A stretch of 64,000 nt of DNA. It comes from Burkholderia pyrrocinia (GTDB lineage Bacteria; Pseudomonadota; Gammaproteobacteria; Burkholderiales; Burkholderiaceae). Position 1 is the first letter of the stretch. Every line of letters begins with the position of its first letter. Both the position numbers and the translations under genes were made by a program. The stretch is from positions 3,038,001-3,102,000 of the forward strand of contig NZ_CP070977.1 in the NCBI RefSeq assembly GCF_018417535.1, read 5' to 3'. Below the pieces are notes generated by a model. It did no database searches and was not told where the DNA came from. It saw only the letters and a list, made by a program, of their open reading frames with translations. Positions 42,916 to 53,016 of this stretch are shown in pieces.

Positions 42916-44862
42916 TCAGCCGGTTGAACCGACGCGGCGCGCGCGCAGCGCGCGAATCAGGAAGCGTGCGGGATCGACGGCTTCGGCGAGTTCGCGCTCG
43001 AGCGGCCACGGCTCGCCTTCGAGTTGCGATGCGATCAGTTCGGCGCCGAGCGCGGCCCACACGAGGCCGCGCGAGCCAAAGCCGAAGGCGCCGTAGAGGC
43101 CGGGCGTGCGCGGCAGGTCGCGCGCCTTTGCGCCGCTCAGCGCGCGTGCGTTCGCGACGGCTTGCGCTTCGTCGGCGAGCGGGCCGATCAGCGGCAGGCG
43201 ATCGCCGACGACCCAGCGGAATGCAACGCGGCCGCGCAGCGTGTCGAGATCCGGCACGTCGCCGATCAGGCCCGGCAGCAGGTGCCGCACGCGGTCGAGG
43301 TTTTCGATGTGGCCGGCCGTGCGCATCGCGGGATCGACGTCGTCGGGTTCGAACGTCGCGCCGATCAGCAGCGTGCCGTCGTCGAGCGGTACCGCGTAGC
43401 CGTCGCCGATCGCCGGGCACGGCAGCGCCGCCGTGCTGCCCGGCGGCAGCAGCGTGAGCTGGCCGCGCACCGGTTGCAGCACGACATGCTGCAGGCCCGC
43501 GAGACGCACGGCGTCGCCCGCGTTCGCAAGCACGACGACGGGCGCTTCGGCCAGCAGGCCGCCCGCCGCATCGAGCGTATGCCATGCGTCGCCCCGTCGT
43601 TCGAGCCGCGCGACGCCGGTGGACGCGAGCAGGCGCACGCGTTCCCCGGCCGCCGCGCATTGCGCCGCACACAACCCGGCCGGCCAGACGGCGCCGCCGT
43701 GCGGAAACAGCAGGCCGCCATGCGCGACCGGCAGGTTCAGATGCGCACGCGCGGCATCGGTATCGAGCAGCGAGACATAGTCGGACGGCGCGCCGAACGC
43801 ATCGAATGCGTCGCACATCCGCGCGAAATCGTCAGCCGATTCGGCGAGATGGATCATCCCGTGCGTGCTGCGCGCGAACGCATGGCCCGCGCGTTCGAGT
43901 ACGCGCCAGCGTGCGATCGCGTGCAGGAAGCCGCTGCGCGTGAGCCGGCTTGCGACGTTGTCGTCGCGCGTCATCAGCGGGTGGAATACGCCGGCCGGAT
44001 TGCCTGACGCTTCGCTCGCGATTCGTTCGTGCCGCTCGATCAGCGTGACGTCCCAGCCGCGCGCGGCCAGGCGTTCGACGACCGCGCAGCCGGCCAGGCC
44101 CGCGCCGATCACGATTGCGCGGCGCGCCGCAACGGGCAGTGCGCGCGGCGGCTCGTGCCGGCGCGCGCGCCAGCGCGGCGCATATTCGCCGACGAGCCGA
44201 TCGTCGACCTCGCGATACGTGAAACCCGATTCGCCGAGTGCGTGTTTCACGGCGGCGGAATTCGCCTGCGTCGCAAACGTCGCGCCTTCGCCGGCGATCT
44301 TCGCGAGCGCGCGAACGACATCGGTCGAGTGCAGATCCGCGTCGTTCGACGACGTGAAGCCGTCAAGATAGAACGCGTCGGCGCGCGCGACGAGCTTCGT
44401 CAACATGTCGATTGCAGCGCCGAACGCGAGCGTGAGCACCACGCGCCCTTCGTCGAATTCGAGCCGGTGCAGGCCCGGCACGAGCATCGGCCACGCGTCG
44501 ACCAATGCGTCCATGTCGGCCGATATGGTTGTGTTGGCAACGATATGGGAAGCGATGCGGCGCAGGTCGTCGCGCGAGAACGGATGCGGCTCGACGGCGA
44601 CGAAATGCAGCCGCTCGCAGCGCGCGGGATCGTCGCGCCACGCGGCCCACGTCGCGAGGAAGGGGCTGCCGGTGCCGAAGCCCGTCGCGACGATCGTGAA
44701 CGTGCGGCGGCCTTGCCAGCGCGCCGGCAGCCTGTTGCCGGAGACGAACACGTGAAGTGCGAGCGCGCCAGACGCGCCGCGATGGAGGTCGCCGTACTCG
44801 GGCGAAACGAGCGTGCCGTCGTCGCGAAGCGCGAGCGTGGCGGGAACAAGTCGGTCGGGCAT
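42916..44862 (-). CDS. mnmC: Bifunctional tRNA mnm5U biosynthesis enzyme MnmC
   Basis: This 648-residue fusion enzyme performs the last steps of mnm5s2U34 formation in tRNA. The N-terminal methyltransferase half has the SAM-type segment IVATGFGTGSPFLATWAAW and DAFYLDGFTSSNDADLHS. The C-terminal FAD oxidase half starts near residue 240 with AIVIGAGLAGCAVVERLAARGW. It acts downstream of MnmG, encoded 27 kb away. The ATG giving MPDRLVPATLALRD was preferred to an in-frame start 30 codons earlier. Confidence 0.94.
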   Translation of the reverse strand: MPDRLVPATLALRDDGTLVSPEYGDLHRGASGALALHVFVSGNRLPARWQGRRTFTIVATGFGTGSPFLATWAAWRDDPARCERLHFVAVEPHPFSRDDLRRIASHIVANTTISADMDALVDAWPMLVPGLHRLEFDEGRVVLTLAFGAAIDMLTKLVARADAFYLDGFTSSNDADLHSTDVVRALAKIAGEGATFATQANSAAVKHALGESGFTYREVDDRLVGEYAPRWRARRHEPPRALPVAARRAIVIGAGLAGCAVVERLAARGWDVTLIERHERIASEASGNPAGVFHPLMTRDDNVASRLTRSGFLHAIARWRVLERAGHAFARSTHGMIHLAESADDFARMCDAFDAFGAPSDYVSLLDTDAARAHLNLPVAHGGLLFPHGGAVWPAGLCAAQCAAAGERVRLLASTGVARLERRGDAWHTLDAAGGLLAEAPVVVLANAGDAVRLAGLQHVVLQPVRGQLTLLPPGSTAALPCPAIGDGYAVPLDDGTLLIGATFEPDDVDPAMRTAGHIENLDRVRHLLPGLIGDVPDLDTLRGRVAFRWVVGDRLPLIGPLADEAQAVANARALSGAKARDLPRTPGLYGAFGFGSRGLVWAALGAELIASQLEGEPWPLERELAEAVDPARFLIRALRARRVGSTG

Positions 44863-45173
44863 GCGAAACAAAAAACGTGGCAGCCAAGCCTGGCAAGGGA
44901 TTGCGCGGGGCCGTCCGACCGGTCGTTGGAAAAAGCCAACGGCGCGGCGCACGGGCGGACCGCACTGAGTATCCTGTCCGGTTGGCGCAGGTCAAAAAAC
45001 GGGCAGTCGACGATTCATTCGGCGAAATACTGACGAAAATCTTTGAAACCCTTGTCGTTATTGGGTTTGCGCTGCGCTATCATAGCAACGCCGTACCGCG
45101 GGGTGGCCGCCGGCAAGCCGGAGGGCGCGTCGCGCGGGCCAGGATTCGGCGCTGTGTCGTCGGAGTCTGACTC

Positions 45174-45201
45174 TCGACGGCACGGTTCGCGCACGTATAA
45201 T
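45174..45201 (+). promoter_or_regulatory. Promoter of hupB
   Basis: A perfect -10 TATAAT (45196-45201) lies 16 bases after TCGACG (45174-45179). Predicted start of transcription is near 45208, about 43 bases before the ATG. The rest of the 44863-45250 gap shows no gene or RNA that I recognise. Confidence 0.6.
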
Positions 45202-45250
45202 CGGCGCGTTCGCGCTGTTCGTGTCAACCTAACCTGATAAAGGAACCTTA

Positions 45251-45529
45251 ATGAACAAACAGGAACTGATCGACGCCGTCGCCGCCCAAACGGGCGCCAG
45301 CAAGGCTCAAACCGGCGAAACGCTGGACACGCTGCTCGAAGTCATCAAGAAGGCCGTGTCGAAGGGTGATGCGGTTCAGCTGATCGGCTTCGGCAGCTTC
45401 GGTTCGGGCAAGCGCGCAGCACGTACGGGCCGCAACCCGAAGACCGGCGAAACCATCAAGATCCCGGCAGCCAAGACGGTCAAGTTCACGGCTGGCAAGG
45501 CGTTCAAGGACGCCGTCAACAAGCGTTAA
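45251..45529 (+). CDS. hupB: DNA-binding protein HU
   Basis: This 92-residue nucleoid protein bends DNA and assists replication initiation. The sequence [20 protein letters not shown], the core [26 protein letters not shown] and the DNA-contacting [21 protein letters not shown] are typical. A perfect -10 element and a strong terminator frame it as a single-gene unit. It lies about 2.4 kb from the proposed origin. AAAGGAACC precedes the ATG. Confidence 0.97.
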   Translation: MNKQELIDAVAAQTGASKAQTGETLDTLLEVIKKAVSKGDAVQLIGFGSFGSGKRAARTGRNPKTGETIKIPAAKTVKFTAGKAFKDAVNKR

Positions 45530-45548
45530 ACCAGCGCCTGTTCAAAAA

Positions 45549-45573
45549 AAACCCGCCTTTCGGCGGGTTTTTT
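45549..45573. terminator. Bidirectional terminator between hupB and the GTPase gene
   Basis: AAACCCGCC pairs with GGCGGGTTT around the loop TTTC. It is preceded by eight A and followed by six T, so it can end transcripts from both sides. It lies 20 bases after the hupB stop. Confidence 0.92.
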
Positions 45574-45658
45574 GTTGGGCGCGCGCGGCATTTTCGCCAC
45601 AGTCCGCGCCGCACCTTGCAAGATTTAACGGTTGTTTTTACAAGCCGTTACCGAGGCG

Positions 45659-46960
45659 TCATGCGTGCACGATTTGCGTGTCGCCGTGATCGTCGTCGTC
45701 GTGCGAATCGACATCCCACGCCGGGAACGGATCGTCGAATGCGCTCCATCCCGCCGCGCCGACGGCGAATTCCGCATCGGTCAGCAGGCATGCATCGAGT
45801 TTCTCGCGCCATGCATCGGCGTCGAGCGCGATGCCGATCAGCACGAGTTCCTGGCGGCGATCGCCGACCGTGCGATCGTCGAGATCGCCGTGCCATTCGG
45901 CGCGGATTTCAGCGAGCAGCTCGTCGTCGTCCGGCCATTCCGCGCGATCCTGCGCGGCCCACCAGAGACCCGCCGGCCCATGCCGGCACACGCCGCCCGC
46001 TTGCGACAGCGAGCCCGCGATGTCGTTGCGCGTTGCGAGCCAGAAGAAGCCCTTGCTGCGCAATACACCCGGCCACTCCTGGTGCAGCAGCGCCCAGAGT
46101 CGTGCCGGATGGAACGGCCGGCGCGCGCGGTAAACAAAATTGCCGATCCCGAATTCGTCGGCTTCGCCGTGCACGTGCGCATGATGTTCGTCATGGCAGT
46201 CGGGGTCGTCGCAATGCGTGTGATCGTGATCGAGCGACGCGAGCCAGCCCGGCGCATTCGCGGCCTCGTCGAAATCGAAGCGTCCCGTGTTCAGCACTTC
46301 GTCGAGCGGCACGTCGCCGAACGTCGACACGACCTGGTGCGCGCGCGGATTGAGCCGCGCGAGGATGTGCTGCAGGCGCGCGAGTTCGTCCGCGCCGACG
46401 AGGTCGGCCTTGTTGATCACCAGCACGTCGCAGAATTCGATCTGCTCGATCAGCAACTCGACGAGCGTGCGGTCGTCTTGTTCCGACGCGGCGATGCCGC
46501 GCGTCGCGAGTGCGTCGTCGGAGCCGTAGTCGCGCAGGAAGTTGTACGCGTCGACCACGGTGACGAGCGTGTCGAGCCGTGCGATTTTCGACAGCGACTC
46601 GCCGTCGTCGTCGACGAACGTGAAGGTTTCGGCGATCGGCATCGGCTCTGCGATACCGGTCGATTCGATCATGATCGCGTCGAAGCGGCCTTCGGACGCG
46701 AGATTGCGGATCTCGACGAGCAGGTCGTCGCGCAGCGTGCAACAGATGCAGCCGTTCGACATTTCGATGAGGCGTTCCTCGACGAGCGACAGCGCCTGCG
46801 TGTCGCGCACGAGCGACGCGTCGATGTTGACCGCCGCGAGATCGTTGACGATCACGGCGACTTTCAGGCCCGCGCGGTTCGCGAGGATGTGATTGAGCAG
46901 CGTGGTCTTGCCGGCGCCGAGGAAGCCGGACAGCACGGTGACGGGCAACGGCTGGTTCAT
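45659..46960 (-). CDS. COG0523-family GTPase (CobW/ZigA-like metal chaperone)
   Basis: This is a 433-residue G3E GTPase. Walker [10 protein letters not shown] spans residues 12-20, the metal motif is C71-x-C73-C74 in GCICCTL, and ESTGIAEP and NKADLV are the other GTPase motifs. A His/Asp/Cys-rich linker (about 240-262, [17 protein letters not shown]) and a His/Asp-rich C-terminus suggest zinc handling. Such proteins deliver metal to client enzymes, often under zinc limitation. I found no obvious Zur site upstream. The start [12 protein letters not shown] was preferred to a longer frame. Confidence 0.92.
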   Translation of the reverse strand: MNQPLPVTVLSGFLGAGKTTLLNHILANRAGLKVAVIVNDLAAVNIDASLVRDTQALSLVEERLIEMSNGCICCTLRDDLLVEIRNLASEGRFDAIMIESTGIAEPMPIAETFTFVDDDGESLSKIARLDTLVTVVDAYNFLRDYGSDDALATRGIAASEQDDRTLVELLIEQIEFCDVLVINKADLVGADELARLQHILARLNPRAHQVVSTFGDVPLDEVLNTGRFDFDEAANAPGWLASLDHDHTHCDDPDCHDEHHAHVHGEADEFGIGNFVYRARRPFHPARLWALLHQEWPGVLRSKGFFWLATRNDIAGSLSQAGGVCRHGPAGLWWAAQDRAEWPDDDELLAEIRAEWHGDLDDRTVGDRRQELVLIGIALDADAWREKLDACLLTDAEFAVGAAGWSAFDDPFPAWDVDSHDDDDHGDTQIVHA

Positions 46961-47118
46961 TGGGGTACGCACCAACGGAAAAGATGAAAAAGCGGCCGCG
47001 GCGCCCTTCGGGGGCGCGATCGGCCCGCGGACGGGCGAACTTGCGGCGTGAGCCCGCATTGTGCATCAAACGCGCGCCGGCCGGCCGGCACCGCGTCAGG
47101 CCGCGATGCGGCGCAGCG

Positions 47119-47568
47119 TCATGGCGCGGGCGGCAGCAGCTTCCATTGCGTCAGGATGCCGGCGATCTGCCGCGCATACTTGTCGCGCAGCGACGGCGTT
47201 TCGGAATGATAGGCGCCGACGGCCTGCCAGGTGTTGCCGTAGCGGTTCATCTTCTGTTTCAGATGCCACGCGGCGATGTAGACGTTCTTGCACGGTTCCA
47301 TCAGCGTGCCGCGGTCGATCCCGTAGCGCGACAGCGTCGGCAGGTGGATCGAATTGATCTGCATCAGGCCGTAGTCGATCGAGCCGTTCGTGTTCTTGTT
47401 CAGCGCACCGGGCCGGTTGCGCGATTCCTGCCATGCGATCGCGCGCAGGATCAGCGGATTGACCTGCTGGTATCTGGCGGCCTCGTCGAAACAATCCGCG
47501 CGAGCGTTTGCACTGGCGAACCACGCGCCGGCGGCGATCAACGCGATCGAAGCGAACCGTCTGTTCAT
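47119..47568 (-). CDS. Periplasmic lytic transglycosylase, SLT/IagB-like
   Basis: This is a 149-residue exported enzyme that cleaves peptidoglycan between MurNAc and GlcNAc. A signal peptide (MNRRFASIALIAAGAWFASA, cleaved before DCFDEAA) precedes the SLT fold. The catalytic glutamate is in LRAIAWQESRNRPGAL, followed by GSIDYGLMQINSIH. Small enzymes of this IagB/VirB1 type usually open the wall for an envelope-spanning machine; the adjacent type II secretion locus fits that role. Start chosen at the ATG with the signal sequence. Confidence 0.9.
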   Translation of the reverse strand: MNRRFASIALIAAGAWFASANARADCFDEAARYQQVNPLILRAIAWQESRNRPGALNKNTNGSIDYGLMQINSIHLPTLSRYGIDRGTLMEPCKNVYIAAWHLKQKMNRYGNTWQAVGAYHSETPSLRDKYARQIAGILTQWKLLPPAP

Positions 47569-47782
47569 GGTGCGGAAACGAAAAGGAATGGCGCGCGGGT
47601 CGGGAAAACCCGTGCCTGTTATTCGTGCGACGAGAAACTTGCCGCCCGTATCATACCGGCAGTCCGTCACGTGACAACATGCGGAAACACGGCAGCCCGG
47701 TTATACCGCATTTTCGTGTCGCTTCATCGCGAAACGGGGGCGATGGCCGGCATGCCGGCATAGCACCGAATCTTACATATTG

Positions 47783-47811
47783 CATACGACTCGCCGGATA
47801 CATGTCGTATG
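47783..47811. promoter_or_regulatory. Inverted repeat upstream of the type II secretion operon
   Basis: CATACGAC and GTCGTATG are perfect 8-bp arms with a 13-base spacer, about 125 bases before gspD. The region 47790-47870 is also richer in A+T and should contain the gsp promoter. It is a candidate operator for an unknown dimeric regulator. Nothing else is seen in 47569-47934. Confidence 0.5.
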
Positions 47812-47934
47812 TGAGACAGTCCTCGGATCAATGTGATATTTCGGACATGAAAAACTGCTAATGTCGCCTCTTTCGGACTTGGATCCCAGTACTACCGCCG
47901 GAAGTGGCCTGAGCCGGCATCGACCCATTCATCC

Positions 47935-50265
47935 ATGACAAGAAATCGCTTCGTTATGCGGCGCATTGCCACGACCCTCATCGTCGCCGGCATCATCGTC
48001 TCGCAGGCCGCCTACGCTCAGGTCACGCTCAACTTCGTGAATGCGGATATCGACCAGGTCGCGAAAGCGATCGGCGCCGCGACCGGCAAGACCATCATCG
48101 TCGACCCCCGTGTGAAGGGGCAGCTCAACCTCGTCGCCGAACGTCCGGTGCCGGAAGACCAGGCGCTGAAGACGCTGCAGTCGGCGCTGCGCATGCAGGG
48201 CTTCGCGCTCGTGCAGGATCACGGCGTGCTGAAGGTCGTGCCCGAGGCCGACGCGAAGCTGCAAGGCGTGCCGACCTATGTCGGCAATGCGCCGCAGGCG
48301 CGCGGCGACCAGGTGATCACGCAGGTGTTCGAGTTGCACAATGAATCGGCGAACAACCTGCTGCCCGTGCTGCGGCCGCTGATCTCGCCGAACAACACGG
48401 TGACGGCCTACCCGGCGAACAACACGATCGTCGTGACCGACTACGCGGACAACGTGCGCCGCATCGCGCAGATCATCGCGGGCGTCGACAGCGCCGCGGG
48501 CGCGCAGGTGCAGGTCATTCCGCTGCGCAACGCGAACGCGATCGACCTCGCCGCGCAACTGCAGAAAATGCTCGACCCGGGCGCGATCGGCAACAGCGAC
48601 GCAACGCTGAAGGTGTCGGTCACGGCCGACCCGCGCACCAACTCGCTGATGCTGCGTGCGTCGAGCGCATCGCGCCTTGCGGCCGCAAAGCGCCTCGTGC
48701 AGCAGCTCGACGCGCCGAGCGCGGTGCCCGGCAACATGCACGTCGTGCCGCTGCGCAACGCCGATGCGGTGAAGCTCGCGAAGACGCTGCGCGGGATGCT
48801 CGGCAAGGGCGGCACCGACAGCGGCTCGTCGGCGTCGTCCAACGATGCGAACAGCTTCAACCAGAGCGGCGGCTCGTCGTCGAGCGGCAACTTCTCGACC
48901 GGCACGTCCGGCACCCCGCCGCTGCCGTCGGGCGGCCTCGGCGGCTCGTCGTCCTCGTCGTCGTCGTACGGCGGCTCGTCCGGCAGCGGCGGCCTCGGCT
49001 CCGCCGGCCTGCTCGGCGGCGACAAGGACAAGAGCGACGACAACCAGCCGGGCGGGATGATCCAGGCCGATGCGGCGACCAACTCGCTGATCATCACCGC
49101 GTCCGATCCGGTTTACCGGAACCTGCGCTCGGTGATCGACCAGCTCGACGCGCGGCGTGCGCAGGTCTATATCGAAGCGCTGATCGTCGAGCTGAACTCG
49201 ACGACGCAGGGCAACCTCGGCATCCAGTGGCAGGTGGCGAGCGGCCAGTTTCTCGGCGGCACGAACCTGGCGGCCACGGCCGGCAGCGTGGCGGGCAACA
49301 GCATCATCAACCTGACGACCGGCGGCACGGCGGCCACCACCGGGCTGGCGGCCAACATCGCGGGGCTGAACCAGGGCCTCAACATCGGCTGGCTGCACAA
49401 CATGTTCGGCGTACAGGGGCTCGGCGCACTGCTGCAGTATTTCTCGGGCGTAAGCGACGCGAACGTGCTGTCGACGCCGAACCTGATCACGCTCGACAAC
49501 GAGGAAGCGAAGATCGTCGTCGGCCAGAACGTGCCGATCGCGACCGGTTCGTATTCGAACCTGACGAGCGGCACGACGAGCAATGCGTTCAATACCTACG
49601 ACCGTCGCGACGTCGGCCTGACGTTGCACGTGAAGCCGCAGATTACCGACGGCGGAATCCTGAAGCTGCAGCTCTACACGGAAGATTCGGCGGTCGTTAG
49701 CAGCACCACGAACGCGCAGACCGGCCCGACCTTCACGAAGCGCTCGATCCAGTCGACGATCCTGGCGGACAACGGCGAGATCATCGTGCTCGGCGGGTTG
49801 ATGCAGGATAACTACCAGGTGTCGAACAGCAAGGTACCGCTGCTCGGCGACATCCCGTGGATCGGCCAGTTGTTCCGTTCGGAATCGAAGCAGCGCCAGA
49901 AAACCAACCTGATGGTGTTCCTGCGCCCCGTGATCATCTCCGACCGCAGTACCGCGCAGGAAGTCACGGCCAACCGCTACGACTACATCCAGGGTGTGAC
50001 GGGTGCATACAAGTCGGATAACAACGTGATCCGCGACAAGGACGATCCGGTCGTCCCGCCGATGCCGCTCGGCCCGAGCCAGGGCGGTACGCCAGCCGGG
50101 AACCTGTTCGATCTCGACAAGATGCGCCGCCAGCAGTTGCAGCGCCAGGTGGCGCCGGTCCCGGCCCAGCCGTTGCCGGAGCAGACACCCGTGCAGCCGC
50201 AGAGCGTGCCGCAGCAGGCGGTACCGCAACAGCCGCTGACCGCCACGCCGGGAGCCTCGCAGTGA
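47935..50265 (+). CDS. gspD: Type II secretion outer-membrane secretin GspD
   Basis: This is a 776-residue secretin. A signal peptide ends near residue 28 (QAAYA before QVTLNFVNADIDQVAKAIG, the N0 domain). N1-N3 repeats follow. A Ser/Gly-rich linker (about 295-365) interrupts N3. The secretin core contains STPNLITLDNEEAKIVVGQNVPI, VGLTLHVKPQITDGG and PWIGQLFRSESKQ. The C-terminus is Pro/Gln-rich. No lipobox is seen. An alternative ATG lies seven codons downstream. Confidence 0.96.
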   Translation: MTRNRFVMRRIATTLIVAGIIVSQAAYAQVTLNFVNADIDQVAKAIGAATGKTIIVDPRVKGQLNLVAERPVPEDQALKTLQSALRMQGFALVQDHGVLKVVPEADAKLQGVPTYVGNAPQARGDQVITQVFELHNESANNLLPVLRPLISPNNTVTAYPANNTIVVTDYADNVRRIAQIIAGVDSAAGAQVQVIPLRNANAIDLAAQLQKMLDPGAIGNSDATLKVSVTADPRTNSLMLRASSASRLAAAKRLVQQLDAPSAVPGNMHVVPLRNADAVKLAKTLRGMLGKGGTDSGSSASSNDANSFNQSGGSSSSGNFSTGTSGTPPLPSGGLGGSSSSSSSYGGSSGSGGLGSAGLLGGDKDKSDDNQPGGMIQADAATNSLIITASDPVYRNLRSVIDQLDARRAQVYIEALIVELNSTTQGNLGIQWQVASGQFLGGTNLAATAGSVAGNSIINLTTGGTAATTGLAANIAGLNQGLNIGWLHNMFGVQGLGALLQYFSGVSDANVLSTPNLITLDNEEAKIVVGQNVPIATGSYSNLTSGTTSNAFNTYDRRDVGLTLHVKPQITDGGILKLQLYTEDSAVVSSTTNAQTGPTFTKRSIQSTILADNGEIIVLGGLMQDNYQVSNSKVPLLGDIPWIGQLFRSESKQRQKTNLMVFLRPVIISDRSTAQEVTANRYDYIQGVTGAYKSDNNVIRDKDDPVVPPMPLGPSQGGTPAGNLFDLDKMRRQQLQRQVAPVPAQPLPEQTPVQPQSVPQQAVPQQPLTATPGASQ

Positions 50266-51761
50266 CCGACCTGCCCGCATCTTCCGCCCACGACGGCGCG
50301 CCGGGCGAACGGCAGCCGCCGTCGCCGCTCGCCGCGCGCCTGTTGCCGTACGGCTTCGCGAAGAGCGGCCAGGTGCTGATCGCGCACCAGCTCGACGACA
50401 CGCTCGAGGTGTGGATCAGCGAACGCACGAGCGACGCCGCGCTCGCGGAGATCGCGCGCAACTTCGGCTCGATTTCCGTGCACCGCGTGCCGGCCGACGA
50501 ACTCGCGCAGGCGATCAACCAGGCCTACTCGCGTCATGACGGCAGCGCCGCGCAGGTGGTCGGCGAGGTCGAAGGCGAAGTCGACCTGTCGCGGCTGATG
50601 CAGGACATCCCGGAAGTCGAGGATCTGCTCGAGTCGGAAGACGACGCGCCGATCATCCGGATGATCAACGCGCTGCTCACGCAAGCGGCGCGCGAACAGG
50701 CGTCGGACATTCACATCGAGCCGTTCGAGAATTCGTCCGTCGTGCGCTTTCGCGTCGACGGCACGCTGCGCGACGTCGTGCGCCCGAAGAAGGCGCTGCA
50801 CGGCGCACTGATCTCGCGGATCAAGATCATGGCGCAGCTCGACATCGCGGAGAAACGCCTGCCGCAGGACGGCCGCATCACGCTGCGCGTCGGCGGCCGG
50901 CCGGTCGACGTGCGCGTATCGACGCTGCCGACCGGGCACGGCGAGCGCGCGGTGCTGCGTCTGCTGGAAAAGGATGCGAAGCGCCTGAATCTCGAAGCGC
51001 TCGGGATGGGCCGCGACACGCTCCGCCAGTTCGACAAGCTGATCGCGCGACCGCACGGCATCGTGCTCGTCACGGGCCCGACGGGTTCGGGCAAGACGAC
51101 GACGCTGTATGCGTCGATGTCCCGGCTCGAAACCGCGACGACCAACATCATGACCGTCGAGGACCCGATCGAATACGACCTCGGCGGCATCGGCCAGACG
51201 CAGGTGAACGAGCGGATCGGGATGACCTTTGCCCGTGCGCTGCGCTCGATCCTGCGCCAGGATCCGGACGTGATCATGATCGGCGAAATCCGCGACCTCG
51301 AAACCGCGCAGATCGCGGTGCAGGCGTCGCTGACGGGCCACCTCGTGCTCGCGACGCTGCACACGAACGATGCGGCGTCGGCCGTCACGCGTCTGACCGA
51401 CATGGGCGTCGAGCCCTACCTGCTCGCATCGTCGCTGCTCGGCGTGCTCGCGCAGCGCCTGGTGCGGCAGCTCTGCCCGGTCTGCAAGGAAGAGCGGCAT
51501 GAGGACGGCCGCATCGTGTGGCATCCGGTCGGCTGCGACAAGTGCGGGCATTCGGGCTACTCGGGCCGGCGCGGCGTATACGAACTGCTGCTGGTCGACG
51601 ACTCGATCCGCGCGCTGATCCACCGCAACGCGGCCGACGCGGAGATTCTGGCCACCAGCCGCGCGGAAGGGATGCGCACGCTGCGCGACGACGCCGAGCG
51701 CTGGCTCGCGTCCGGCGCGACGTCGCTCGAGGAAGTGCTGCGTGTGACGGGAGGCGCATAG
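50262..51761 (+). CDS. gspE: Type II secretion ATPase GspE
   Basis: This is a 499-residue hexameric ATPase that powers pseudopilus assembly. It uses a GTG start overlapping the gspD stop by 4 bases. Walker A GPTGSGKTTT has Lys278. The Asp box (MTVEDPIEYDLGGIGQTQVN), Walker B (RQDPDVIMIGEIRD) and His box are present. The zinc-binding tetracysteine CPVC...CDKC lies near residues 405-430. Length and domains are normal. Confidence 0.97.
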   Translation: MTDLPASSAHDGAPGERQPPSPLAARLLPYGFAKSGQVLIAHQLDDTLEVWISERTSDAALAEIARNFGSISVHRVPADELAQAINQAYSRHDGSAAQVVGEVEGEVDLSRLMQDIPEVEDLLESEDDAPIIRMINALLTQAAREQASDIHIEPFENSSVVRFRVDGTLRDVVRPKKALHGALISRIKIMAQLDIAEKRLPQDGRITLRVGGRPVDVRVSTLPTGHGERAVLRLLEKDAKRLNLEALGMGRDTLRQFDKLIARPHGIVLVTGPTGSGKTTTLYASMSRLETATTNIMTVEDPIEYDLGGIGQTQVNERIGMTFARALRSILRQDPDVIMIGEIRDLETAQIAVQASLTGHLVLATLHTNDAASAVTRLTDMGVEPYLLASSLLGVLAQRLVRQLCPVCKEERHEDGRIVWHPVGCDKCGHSGYSGRRGVYELLLVDDSIRALIHRNAADAEILATSRAEGMRTLRDDAERWLASGATSLEEVLRVTGGA

Positions 51762-51765
51762 CGCG

Positions 51766-52983
51766 ATGCCGGCATTCCGTTTCGAAGCGATCGATTCGGC
51801 GGGACACGCGCAGAAAGGCGTCATCGATGCCGACAGCGCACGTGCCGCGCGCGGCCAGTTGCGCACGCAGGGGCTCACGCCGCTCGTCGTCGAGCCGGCC
51901 GCCAGCGCAACGCGCGGCGCGCGTACGCAGCGGCTCGCGTTCGGCCGCAAGCTGTCGCAGCGCGAACAGGCGATCCTGACGCGCCAGCTCGCGAGCCTGC
52001 TGATCGCGGGGCTGCCGCTCGACGAAGCGCTCGGCGTGCTGACCGAGCAGGCCGAGCGCGACTACATCCGCGAGCTGATGGCCGCGATCCGCGCCGAGGT
52101 GCTCGGCGGCCATTCGCTCGCGAATGCGCTGGGCCAGCATCCGCGCGATTTTCCGGAAATCTACCGCGCGCTCGTCGCGGCGGGCGAGCACACGGGCAAG
52201 CTCGGCATCGTGCTGTCGCGGCTGGCCGACTACATCGAGCAGAGCAACGCGCTGAAGCAGAAGATCCTGCTGGCCTTCACGTATCCGGGCATCGTCACGC
52301 TGATCGCGTTCGGCATCGTCACGTTTCTGCTGAGCTACGTCGTGCCGCAGGTCGTCAACGTGTTTGCGAGCACGAAACAGCAGTTGCCCGTGCTGACGAT
52401 CGTGATGATGGCGCTGTCGGATTTCGTGCGGCACTGGTGGTGGGCGATCCTGATCGCGGTCGCGCTGATCGTGTGGTTCGTGAAGGCGACGCTGTCGCGC
52501 GACGGGCCGCGGCTCGCGTTCGACCGCTGGGTGCTGACCGCGCCGCTCGCGGGCAAGCTCGTGCGCGGCTACAACACGGTGCGCTTCGCGAGCACGCTCG
52601 GCATCCTCACCGCGGCCGGCGTGCCGATCCTGCGCGCGTTGCAGGCGGCCGGCGAGACGCTGTCGAACCGTGCGATGCGCGCGAACATCGACGACGCGAT
52701 CGTGCGCGTGCGCGAAGGCTCCGCGCTGTCGCGCGCGCTGAACAACGTGAAGACGTTTCCGCCGGTGCTCGTGCACCTGATCCGTTCAGGCGAAGCGACG
52801 GGCGACGTGACGACGATGCTGGATCGCGCGGCCGAAGGCGAAGCGCGCGAGCTCGAACGCCGCACGATGTTCCTGACGAGCCTGCTCGAGCCGCTGCTGA
52901 TCCTGGCGATGGGCGGCATCGTGCTCGTGATCGTGCTGGCCGTGATGCTGCCGATCATCGAGCTGAACAACATGGTGCAGTGA
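51766..52983 (+). CDS. gspF: Type II secretion inner-membrane platform protein GspF
   Basis: This 405-residue protein has two tandem T2SSF domains (about 70-195 and 270-395), each followed by membrane helices. The first contains LASLLIAGLPLDEALGVL and the second STLGILTAAGVPILRALQAAGE. The last helix ends IVLVIVLAVMLPIIELNNMVQ-like sequence, as in GspF. It starts 4 bases after gspE. Confidence 0.96.
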   Translation: MPAFRFEAIDSAGHAQKGVIDADSARAARGQLRTQGLTPLVVEPAASATRGARTQRLAFGRKLSQREQAILTRQLASLLIAGLPLDEALGVLTEQAERDYIRELMAAIRAEVLGGHSLANALGQHPRDFPEIYRALVAAGEHTGKLGIVLSRLADYIEQSNALKQKILLAFTYPGIVTLIAFGIVTFLLSYVVPQVVNVFASTKQQLPVLTIVMMALSDFVRHWWWAILIAVALIVWFVKATLSRDGPRLAFDRWVLTAPLAGKLVRGYNTVRFASTLGILTAAGVPILRALQAAGETLSNRAMRANIDDAIVRVREGSALSRALNNVKTFPPVLVHLIRSGEATGDVTTMLDRAAEGEARELERRTMFLTSLLEPLLILAMGGIVLVIVLAVMLPIIELNNMVQ

Positions 52984-53016
52984 CGGCCCCCTGATGGTCG
53001 GTGAGGCCGTCGCCGT

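Noticed and set aside
44863..45250. A tRNA or other structured RNA upstream of hupB
   Set aside because: No cloverleaf or T-loop sequence could be found; the region is explained by the hupB promoter.
47670..47680. GTCACGTGAC near the lytic transglycosylase gene as a parS
   Set aside because: Only the CACGTG core fits; outer bases do not match parS.
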